A stretch of DNA of 13,929 nt, taken from assembly GCA_965657165.1 (NCBI GenBank), contig CBFHNG010000045.1, positions 1 to 13,929 of the forward strand. The letters are read 5' to 3'. The translations under genes and the position numbers were made by a program. Shown here piece after piece: positions 1 to 5,967 of this stretch. Numbering within the stretch: position 1 is the stretch's first letter; each line of letters opens with the position of its first letter. Below the pieces are notes generated by a model that was given only the letters and a program-made list of their open reading frames with translations, was not told where the DNA came from and did not search any database. The stretch comes from UBA3537 sp965657165. GTDB lineage: Bacteria; Bacteroidota; Bacteroidia; Flavobacteriales; Flavobacteriaceae.

Positions 1-251
1 TAGTAAAAACCTTTGCCAGAAGTGGCGTTGGTATTATAAGCCAATAAACTAACGTCTATATCAGCTGCTGCTACTGGTGCCGCAGTATTAAGGTCTACAA
101 TATCAAGACGAGGAATCAATATTCCTTTGTCTGTGGCGACCACATCCAATTGCGCAGAAGCATCTGGCGTAGCTGTACCTACACCAACTTGTGCAAAACT
201 TATTACTGAGACACAAAAACTCAGTGCAAAAAGTAGTTTTTTCATATTCAT
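1..251 (-). CDS. Secreted fibre/adhesin-like protein, N-terminal part (gene runs off the left edge)
   Basis: The minus strand from an ATG at 251-249 reads a typical signal peptide: MNMKK, a hydrophobic stretch and a likely cleavage site after SFA, just before QVGVGT. The mature start (VGVGTATPDASAQLDVV, then TDKGILIPRL) is the N-terminal signature of a large, loosely defined group of secreted Bacteroidota proteins, often annotated as hypothetical, tail-fibre-like or cell-surface proteins. The last readable residues (GKGFY plus a codon beginning TA) fit the 'GFYYW' motif that often follows in this group. About 83 codons are visible, all open. A second ATG at 245-243 is an alternative start and leaves the signal peptide intact. 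No good TAnnTTTG box lies directly upstream, where the DNA is extremely AT-rich. The protein is probably exported, but its function is unknown; the assignment rests on motif recall only. Confidence 0.75.
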   Translation of the reverse strand, partial: MNMKKLLFALSFCVSVISFAQVGVGTATPDASAQLDVVATDKGILIPRLDIVDLNTAAPVAAADIDVSLLAYNTNATSGKGFY

Positions 252-314
252 GTGTTATTTAAATTTTAGGGTTTATATTATTTTTAAATATTATTTTAAT
301 TTTTCATGGACGCT

Positions 315-355
315 CCCTGAAACAAGTTCAGGGTGACATTTGGGTTCTATTGTAT
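315..355. repeat. REP-like palindrome copy A with shared 23-base flank
   Basis: Positions 315-333 form a hairpin with a 7-base-pair stem (CCCTGAA / TTCAGGG) and a 5-base loop (ACAAG). The 23 bases at 333-355 recur exactly at 1037-1059 beside copy B. Read on the minus strand, the palindrome would encode HPELVSGS, the same frame pattern as copy C inside metG. This copy lies in the intergenic region upstream of the secreted-protein gene. Confidence 0.85.
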
Positions 356-371
356 CATAATTACTAACACT

Positions 372-403
372 GTCATGCCGTACTGAAACGAGTTCAGTAT
401 GAC
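372..403. repeat. REP-like palindrome copy D
   Basis: The core at 381-399 is TACTGAA, loop ACGAG, TTCAGTA, a 7-base-pair stem. An outer pair, GTCAT at 372-376 and ATGAC at 399-403, could extend it with a bulge. It shares the invariant CTGA/TCAG core with the other copies but has different, still paired, outer bases. The minus strand would read HTELVSV. Confidence 0.75.
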
Positions 404-418
404 TCTTTATATTGTCAA

Positions 419-435
419 CCTGAGCTTGCCTCAGG
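419..435. repeat. REP-like palindrome copy E
   Basis: A 6-base-pair stem (CCTGAG / CTCAGG) encloses the 5-base loop CTTGC. It lies 19 bases after the core of copy D. The innermost stem pair is G-C here and A-T in the other copies. It is the most diverged member, but the spacing and the CTGA/TCAG core match. Confidence 0.65.
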
Positions 436-439
436 ATCA

Positions 440-845
440 GGACATAATGAACCGCTTCCAAGCTGGAATACAAACTAAGGTTAGTCTTAGAGTGATCCAA
501 TTGCCCAGTTGCGGTCCTTCTGTCCTTCCCTTCACCCCAAAGCTTTTGGTCTTGCCCCGACCCTCTGGCCACACGGTGTGTTGTGCTGGTAAGTGAATGA
601 CATATACAGCAGCAAGGCGTGACTTTTGCCTCGTATGGTAACGCACTCCCAAAATCAAGCGTATTACTGAACCCCAAAAAGGAAAAGCCACAATTCCCCT
701 GACTGTGCTGCTGTAATGAATCTTTAATAGCGAATGTGCTATTATTATATGTTGTCGTATATGTTATGTTTGGGGCCATGTCATATAATTTTTTATTAAA
801 AACTACGCTTGGTAGTTCGTCATGGGACAAAGTAAAAATACATTT
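440..845. other. Non-coding stretch with GC-richer island and 10-base-pair inverted repeat
   Basis: Nothing here reads as a recognisable gene. By hand count, bases 481-720 are about 49% G+C, against about 12% in 241-300. A perfect 10-base inverted repeat, TACAGCAGCA at 605-614 and TGCTGCTGTA at 706-715, encloses 91 bases. A small hairpin (TAATAGC, 6-base loop, GCTATTA) lies at 725-744. The minus strand has an open frame of 185 codons across 291-848, but it runs through palindromes A, D and E, shows no domain and has low-complexity composition, so I do not call it a gene. The island may be part of a dispersed repeat, a structured RNA, or a remnant of acquired DNA. I cannot choose between these. 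Confidence 0.4.
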
Positions 846-880
846 CAAAAAAAAACAAGTGTCATGTAATATCGCATGGA

Positions 881-994
881 GTTGACGTAATAAACGGGCG
901 GATTTACGTCATAAGCGGGAAAAATGACTCATTTTTTTAAGGCATTTTTGGGCGTTTTTGGACATAAAAAAGGACGAAAAAGGACGAAAAACGC
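881..994. repeat. Cluster of inverted and tandem short repeats
   Basis: Three kinds of repeat lie side by side. TGACGTAA (883-890) and TTACGTCA (904-911) are an exact inverted pair 13 bases apart. AAAAATGA (920-927) and TCATTTTT (929-936) form a nearly continuous palindrome around TGACTCA. AGGACGAAAA is repeated in tandem at 971-990, and GCGTTTTT (952-959) pairs with AAAAACGC (987-994). The cluster sits between the metG stop and the island. It may hold a transcription stop for metG or protein-binding sites; neither is proven. Confidence 0.5.
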
Positions 995-1017
995 AGATTT
1001 TTATGGTTGAGGTACTG

Positions 1018-1059
1018 ACGCTGAAATAAATTCAGCGTGACATTTGGGTTCTATTGTAT
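1018..1059. repeat. REP-like palindrome copy B with shared 23-base flank
   Basis: An 8-base-pair stem (ACGCTGAA / TTCAGCGT) with loop ATAAA lies at 1018-1038, 37 bases past the metG stop codon. Bases 1016-1040 are identical over 25 positions to 1571-1595 inside metG (copy C). Bases 1037-1059 match 333-355 (copy A) over 23 positions. No U-tract follows on the minus strand, so it is not a standard terminator. Confidence 0.9.
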
Positions 1060-1075
1060 TATTTTTGTTACACTA

Positions 1076-3139
1076 TTACCCCACAACCATTCCACTAGGG
1101 GCCGTATGATTGGAGTCGGGTTGAACAAATACCAATTGGCCATCACTAGCTTTGGCCATCAATAGCATCCCTTGGCTTTCCACCCCACGTAGGGCTCGTG
1201 GTTTGAGGTTGCACAAAACGGTTACTTTTTGTCCTATTATAGTATCGGGCGTATAAAACTCTGCAATCCCCGAAACAATGGTACGGGTTTCGGTACCAAT
1301 ATCAACCTGTAGGACCAATAGTTTTTTGGTTTTAGGCATTTTTTCGGCGGCGACAATCGTTCCTATTCTTAAATCCATTTTTGAAAAATCTTCAAAAGGT
1401 ATATTGGATTTTTGAGGCGCAGCCGTAGTGGCTGCTGCATTGGCCGTTTTGCTGGCTTGTAGTTTTTTGAGTTGTGCATCTATTTGCGCATCTTCTATTT
1501 TGGTAAATAATAAAGACGCTGGTCCAATGGTATGTCCTTCTGGAAGGAGGGGTTTGGAGGCTAGAGACGCTGACGCTGAAATAAATTCAGCGTGAACCTC
1601 CTTAAAAAGCAGCATTTGTTGTAGCTTTTTGGCGGTAAACGGCAAAAAGGGTTCGGAAAGTAGCGCTAATCCTGCGGAGATTTGTAGCGCCGTATTCATA
1701 ATGGTTTTTACGCGTTCTGGATCTGTTTTAATCAGTTTCCAAGGTTCTTGATCGGCCAAATATTTGTTACCCACACGGGCCAAATTCATCAATTCTTGAC
1801 TGGCTTCTCTAAAACGAAAGCGCTCCAAAGACGTTTCCAAAATTTTTGGAGTCTGTTGTAGCGTGTCTAGGGCTTCTTTATCGGCTGCTGTCAATTGGGT
1901 TACTGCAGGAACTTTAGCGTCATAATATTTATGAGTAAGCACCATTACCCTATTGATAAAGTTGCCATAAATGGCGACAAGTTCATTATTATTTCTTGCC
2001 TGAAAATCTTTCCACGTAAAGTCGTTGTCTTTGGTTTCTGGTGCGGTGGCCGTTAAAACATAACGTAACACATCTTGTTGATTTGGAAAGTCTTTTAAAT
2101 AATCGGGCAACCATACCGCCCAGTTTTTGGAGGTGGATAATTTTTGACCTTCTAAATTTAAAAATTCATTAGCGGGTACATTTTGAGGTAAAATGTAGCT
2201 GCCTTCTGCTTTGAGCATGGCTGGAAAGATGATACAATGAAATACAATGTTGTCTTTTCCAATAAAGTGGAGCAAAGTGGTGTCCTTGTCTTTCCAATAG
2301 GGTTCCCAATCTTTACCCTGGGCTTTGGCCCATTCTTTTGTGGACGAAATATAGCCAATGGGCGCATCAAACCACACATAGAGCACTTTGCCATCGGCCC
2401 CCTCAACAGGTACAGGAATACCCCAATCGAGATCGCGCGTTACCGCTCTTGGACGCAACCCATCGTTGATCCATGACATGCATTGCCCATAGACATTGGG
2501 TTTCCAATCGGCTTTATGGCCTTTGCCAATCCATTGTTTTAAAAAATCTTCGTGTTTGTCCAGGGGTAAATACCAATGCTTAGTGGATTTTAGTTCGGGG
2601 ACATTGCCTGTAATAGCCGATTTTGGATGGATCAAATCAGTGGCATTATGGCTTGTCCCACAGGCTTCACATTGATCGCCATAACTTTCGGTATGCCCAC
2701 ATTTTGGGCAAGTTCCAATGACAAAACGATCGGCCAAAAACTGTTGTGCTTCACTGTCGTAAAGTTGATTGGTGATTTCCTCTAAAAATTCTCCTTTTTG
2801 ATGTAAGGTTTTAAAAAAATCTGAAGCGGTATCGTGATGAATAGCTGCAGAGGTTCGTGAATAATTGTCAAACGAAATTCCAAATTCATCAAACGAATCT
2901 TTAATGATTTTATGGTAACGATCTACGACATCTTGTGGGCTGATGCCTTCCTTTTTAGCTTTTATCGTAATGGGCACACCGTGTTCGTCACTCCCACAAA
3001 TAAAGGCCACATCGCGCCCTTTTAGACGTAAGTATCTCGCATAAATATCGGCAGGTACATAGACCCCTGCCAAGTGACCAATATGAATAGGACCGTTGGT
3101 ATAGGGTAGCGCTGCAGTAAGGGTGTATCGTTTTGACAT
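1076..3139 (-). CDS. metG: Methionyl-tRNA synthetase (687 aa)
   Basis: Charges tRNA(Met) with methionine, using ATP, in the cytoplasm. The class I signature HIGH is at residues 19-22. The zinc knuckle has C144-C147 and C157-C160. The KMSKS-type loop is KLSTSK at 333-338, a form I associate with Bacteroidota MetG. A helical anticodon-binding domain follows (about 375-545). A linker then leads to a C-terminal EMAP/Trbp111-like tRNA-binding and dimerisation domain (about 583-687). I start at ATG 3139-3137 (MSKRYTLTAALPYTNG), because the family begins just before this stretch. An upstream in-frame ATG at 3196 would add 19 residues (MFCLNCCF...) that look like untranslated leader, and the candidate promoter lies between the two starts. 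Residues 516-523 (HAEFISAS) are encoded exactly by palindrome copy C, between the anticodon-binding domain and the LLPEGH segment. The frame stays open, so the enzyme is probably functional. Confidence 0.97.
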   Translation of the reverse strand: MSKRYTLTAALPYTNGPIHIGHLAGVYVPADIYARYLRLKGRDVAFICGSDEHGVPITIKAKKEGISPQDVVDRYHKIIKDSFDEFGISFDNYSRTSAAIHHDTASDFFKTLHQKGEFLEEITNQLYDSEAQQFLADRFVIGTCPKCGHTESYGDQCEACGTSHNATDLIHPKSAITGNVPELKSTKHWYLPLDKHEDFLKQWIGKGHKADWKPNVYGQCMSWINDGLRPRAVTRDLDWGIPVPVEGADGKVLYVWFDAPIGYISSTKEWAKAQGKDWEPYWKDKDTTLLHFIGKDNIVFHCIIFPAMLKAEGSYILPQNVPANEFLNLEGQKLSTSKNWAVWLPDYLKDFPNQQDVLRYVLTATAPETKDNDFTWKDFQARNNNELVAIYGNFINRVMVLTHKYYDAKVPAVTQLTAADKEALDTLQQTPKILETSLERFRFREASQELMNLARVGNKYLADQEPWKLIKTDPERVKTIMNTALQISAGLALLSEPFLPFTAKKLQQMLLFKEVHAEFISASASLASKPLLPEGHTIGPASLLFTKIEDAQIDAQLKKLQASKTANAAATTAAPQKSNIPFEDFSKMDLRIGTIVAAEKMPKTKKLLVLQVDIGTETRTIVSGIAEFYTPDTIIGQKVTVLCNLKPRALRGVESQGMLLMAKASDGQLVFVQPDSNHTAPSGMVVG
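1571..1595. repeat. REP-like palindrome copy C, inside the metG reading frame
   Basis: The hairpin ACGCTGAA, loop ATAAA, TTCAGCGT lies at 1573-1593 and is identical over 25 bases to intergenic copy B. On the coding strand, 1594-1571 reads HAEFISAS, residues 516-523 of MetG. A tandem GACGCT pair lies at its left edge (1566-1577). Confidence 0.9.
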
Positions 3140-3157
3140 TTTTTCAGATTGTATGGA

Positions 3158-3165
3158 CAAAAATA
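3158..3165 (-). promoter_or_regulatory. Candidate -7 box of metG
   Basis: The minus strand reads TATTTTTG, an exact match to the Bacteroidota -7 consensus TAnnTTTG, 18 bases before the chosen metG start. No convincing TTTG -33 box sits at the usual spacing. Its place downstream of the ATG at 3196 supports the shorter MetG start. Confidence 0.5.
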
Positions 3166-3208
3166 CACAAATAAAGCAGCAATTTAAACAGAACAAAGGA
3201 GATTTTTA

Positions 3209-3216
3209 TATCTTTA
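3209..3216 (+). promoter_or_regulatory. Candidate -7 box of ldcA-yraN
   Basis: TATCTTTA matches TAnnTTTG at 7 of 8 positions and lies 16 bases before the ATG at 3233. It faces away from the metG box, so two divergent promoters share the 93-base gap between the genes. Confidence 0.35.
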
Positions 3217-3232
3217 CAAAAAGCCCTTAAAA

Positions 3233-4246
3233 ATGTATTTTAAAACACTCATATGGTTTGTGCTTTTGACGAGCTGCACATACAATAAAACCTCTACAAT
3301 GAATGCGCAAACATCTCCATCTACTCCATCAGAAAAATTTTATACGCCAGACTATTTAAAAAAAGGAGATACCGTTGTTATTGTTGCACCAGCCGGTATT
3401 TTAAAAGGACGACAACAAGCCATTGAGGCGGCCCAAAACCTAATGAAAAGTTGGGAACTTGTTCCAGTTTTGGGTGAACATCTTTTTGCACAAAACCATC
3501 ATTTTTCGGGAACTGATGCCCAGCGCCGATCGGATATGCAATGGGCTTTGGACCACCCCAATGCAAAGGCCATTTGGTGTGCACGTGGGGGTTATGGAAG
3601 TGTGCGTATTTTGGATGATTTGAATTTTGATGCTTTTAAAAAACAGCCCAAATGGCTGATTGGTTATTCGGACATTACTGCCTTTCATAACAGGTTGCAA
3701 CAACTTGGTTTTGAAAGCATTCACGGCATGATGGCGGTGAATATGGAAGACGATCGGAATGCAATTTCTTCATCAATTGAAACGCTAAAATCGAGTCTTT
3801 TTGGAACGTTAAACACCTATCAAATTGAAGCCCAAAACAACAATCGAAAAGGCAGCGCCAAAGGGGTTTTGGTTGGTGGGAACTTAACTTTATTGGCAGG
3901 TCAACTTGGAAGTCCTTCACAATTGGATACACGAGGAAAAATTTTATTTATTGAAGAGATTGGCGAATACAAATACCATATCGATCGAATGCTACAAAGC
4001 TTAAAACGTGCTGGATATTTTGAGCATTGTGTCGGAGTCCTTGTTGGCGATATGACAAAAATAAAACCCAATACTACGGCTTGGGGCAGTAGCGTGGAGC
4101 AGCTCATCTTAGAGGTGCTGGAACCCTATGATATCCCTGTCGCTTTTGGTATGTCCGCTGGTCACGAACTCGAAAATCGCGCCCTTATTTTTGGCCGAAA
4201 AATTACTTTAACTGTAACTGCTAACGATACCCAAATCACCTTTTAA
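3233..4246 (+). CDS. LD-carboxypeptidase (S66 family), predicted lipoprotein
   Basis: The family (LdcA) removes the terminal D-alanine from tetrapeptide muropeptides by cleaving an L,D-bond, during peptidoglycan recycling or trimming. The S66 pattern is clear. The nucleophile is S146 in GYSDITA, after the conserved RGGYG (118-122). The acid is E241 or E242 in LFIEEIGE. The histidine is H311 in GMSAGHELENRA. The 96- and 70-residue spacings fit the Ser-Glu-His triad of known LdcA enzymes. The N-terminus from ATG 3233 has a short basic start, a hydrophobic run and a lipobox (LTSC, Cys15), so the product is probably a lipoprotein facing the periplasm. The classic enzymes are cytoplasmic. Starting at Met23 (3299) would remove the lipobox and give a cytoplasmic form. 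No acidic residues follow Cys15, so I see no Bacteroidota surface-export signal. yraN follows after 15 bases. Confidence 0.92.
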   Translation: MYFKTLIWFVLLTSCTYNKTSTMNAQTSPSTPSEKFYTPDYLKKGDTVVIVAPAGILKGRQQAIEAAQNLMKSWELVPVLGEHLFAQNHHFSGTDAQRRSDMQWALDHPNAKAIWCARGGYGSVRILDDLNFDAFKKQPKWLIGYSDITAFHNRLQQLGFESIHGMMAVNMEDDRNAISSSIETLKSSLFGTLNTYQIEAQNNNRKGSAKGVLVGGNLTLLAGQLGSPSQLDTRGKILFIEEIGEYKYHIDRMLQSLKRAGYFEHCVGVLVGDMTKIKPNTTAWGSSVEQLILEVLEPYDIPVAFGMSAGHELENRALIFGRKITLTVTANDTQITF

Positions 4247-4261
4247 AACCCACCTACACCT

Positions 4262-4621
4262 ATGAGCAATTCTTATCAACTGGGCCGTAAAGGCGAAGCC
4301 GAAGCTGCACGGTTTTTGATACAAAACAACTATAGTATTTTAGAAAAAAATTACCGCTACCGAAAGGCCGAAGTGGATTTGATTGTGCAAAAAAATAACA
4401 CGCTTATTGCGGTAGAAATCAAAACCCGTTCAACGGATTTTTTTGGGAACCCTGCGCTATTTTTAAAACCCAAACAACAGCAACGCATTGTTGAAGCTGT
4501 TAATTATTATGTTCAACAAAATAATTTAGACTTAGAAGTGCGCTTCGATGTAATTAGTATCGTAAAAAAGAAAGGTAGTTTTGAAATTCAGCATCTCAAA
4601 AATGCTTTTTATCATTTTTGA
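4262..4621 (+). CDS. yraN: YraN family protein (UPF0102), predicted nuclease-like fold
   Basis: The 119 residues match the YraN/UPF0102 family in length and motifs. GRKGEAEAARFL opens the protein (8-19), AEVDLIV sits at 36-42, and VEIKTR at 51-56. Glu13, Asp39 and the E52-x-K54 pair form the PD-(D/E)XK-like active-site pattern of Holliday-junction resolvase relatives. A DNA-processing role is assumed for the family but not established. The gene begins 15 bases after the LD-carboxypeptidase stop and shares its strand, so the two are probably co-transcribed. Its last 10 bases overlap the 3' end of the TlpA-like gene on the other strand, so no separate terminator fits between them. Confidence 0.93.
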   Translation: MSNSYQLGRKGEAEAARFLIQNNYSILEKNYRYRKAEVDLIVQKNNTLIAVEIKTRSTDFFGNPALFLKPKQQQRIVEAVNYYVQQNNLDLEVRFDVISIVKKKGSFEIQHLKNAFYHF

Positions 4622-5937
4622 ATAAAAGGTTTTAAATCTTCTAAATTTTGGGGTTTTGCGATGATGTTTTTTTCTTGATCCAAGACCATATAAAAAGGGG
4701 TTGCTGTAATATTGAAGCGCTGCACCAGAGGATGTTCCCATTTGCCTAGGGCCAATACATGTGTAAATTGAGGCATATCATATTTCATGGTATTCCATTT
4801 ATAGGGTTCTTCTTCGAGCCCTATGGCAACAACAGCACTATTATGATTTTGATGTTCAGCTATCCAGTTATGAATTTGTGGCACCTCATCAACACAATGA
4901 CTGCAACTGCTACTCCAAAAAACAAGAATATAGGATGTTGCATCATCCAAATCATAAAACGTTTTGGCAGGGCGCTCTTTTGTTTCTTCCTCAAGCTCAA
5001 AATTAGGCGCTTTTGAACCTACTGCGGTGCGCTCAAAATCCTGTATGGCTTGAAGGCCTACGTTGTCATTTAGAGCAATGGCCAAAGGTCTCAAAATTTC
5101 ATTTGATAGCTCTAATGCTAAAGGTTCATAATTGGCCTCTAATATTTGTAGACGTAAGACTTTAAAAATTTCATAACGTGTTTCGGGGGTAGCAGCGTCC
5201 AATAAAATTTGGTTTAAAGAGTTTAAATTGTCTTTTAGAAGTTCTGGTGACATCGATGCTCCCGTCATTCCAAAAACATAATTAATGGCATGTTCACTAA
5301 AAAAATTTGAGGCCATCAACAACGGGTTTTTAAAGTCTACGGCATCAAAATAATGGTTTTTGATATGTCCTAAATACTGGTCTAAAGGTTCTATTTGAAG
5401 GGGAACATAGCGCTTGTTTGCCTTAATAAATTCGTGTACCATTAAATCTTTAGACTGCGTTTCAAATTCTAGTTGTTTGGCGCGTTGGGTTTCAAAAAGC
5501 TGTACTAATGCCAAAGAATCTAAAGATTCTTTTTTGTACAATTCACCAATATTTTGACCAATTTCAGCCATGGTACTATAGTATTGGTTGAGGAGTTTAT
5601 TTTCTTCTGAGTGTACATATTCCAAGCCCGTTTCTTGATTAAATTTAAGCTCAATATCTTCTTTAGCATTGTACATGACATCAAAATTATATACCTCTTG
5701 AGGCATGGCGTAAACCAAGCGGTACATACCGCTGGTAATGGTGCTATCCAAAGCCATGGTTAAATGACCATCATCATCAAATTTGGCATGTGTGGTATAG
5801 GACAGGTTTTTTGGGTTGATTTTATAAAGAATTGCTATTTCAAAATTTTCGGCGGGTGTGAATGTTGCACGGAGTTCATGTTGTGCCCAAAGCATGGGCA
5901 TACACAACATAAAAACAAACAAAGTAGATTTAGTCAT
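4612..5937 (-). CDS. TlpA-like thioredoxin-fold protein, secreted (441 aa)
   Basis: A signal peptide (MTKSTLFVFMLCMPMLWA, cut before QHELRA) sends the protein to the periplasm or outer envelope. I chose ATG 5937-5935 over the in-frame ATG at 5964 because it puts the basic residue and hydrophobic run right at the start. The N-terminal 300 or so residues are a Bacteroidota-type module rich in predicted strands then helices, of the kind often annotated DUF4369. A thioredoxin domain fills the C-terminal third: the strand SYILVFW, then the redox motif C345-S-H-C348, and the cis-proline P414 in TATPFYMVLD. Proteins of this design act as thiol-disulfide reductases in the envelope; the substrate is unknown. 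The gene starts 30 bases after the mfd stop on the same strand, so it may be the second gene of an mfd operon. Confidence 0.88.
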   Translation of the reverse strand: MTKSTLFVFMLCMPMLWAQHELRATFTPAENFEIAILYKINPKNLSYTTHAKFDDDGHLTMALDSTITSGMYRLVYAMPQEVYNFDVMYNAKEDIELKFNQETGLEYVHSEENKLLNQYYSTMAEIGQNIGELYKKESLDSLALVQLFETQRAKQLEFETQSKDLMVHEFIKANKRYVPLQIEPLDQYLGHIKNHYFDAVDFKNPLLMASNFFSEHAINYVFGMTGASMSPELLKDNLNSLNQILLDAATPETRYEIFKVLRLQILEANYEPLALELSNEILRPLAIALNDNVGLQAIQDFERTAVGSKAPNFELEEETKERPAKTFYDLDDATSYILVFWSSSCSHCVDEVPQIHNWIAEHQNHNSAVVAIGLEEEPYKWNTMKYDMPQFTHVLALGKWEHPLVQRFNITATPFYMVLDQEKNIIAKPQNLEDLKPFIQK

Positions 5938-5967
5938 GGGTATTATTTTAAATATAAATATCAAAAA

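Noticed and set aside
399..596. 65-codon open frame on the plus strand
   Set aside because: It lies across palindrome E and the GC-richer island, opposite another open frame, with no recognisable protein pattern.
291..848. 185-codon open frame on the minus strand
   Set aside because: It runs through palindromes A, D and E, has no domain, no promoter and no supported start; openness is partly explained by the stop-free frame of the palindromes.
971..990. CRISPR-like tandem repeat
   Set aside because: Only two adjacent 10-base units with no spacers and no cas genes nearby.
1018..1038. Palindrome B as the metG terminator
   Set aside because: It sits at a suitable distance past the stop, but no U-tract follows on the minus strand and an identical palindrome lies inside metG.
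3140..3196. Longer MetG starting at 3196
   Set aside because: The extra 19 residues do not resemble the family and the best -7 box lies inside them.
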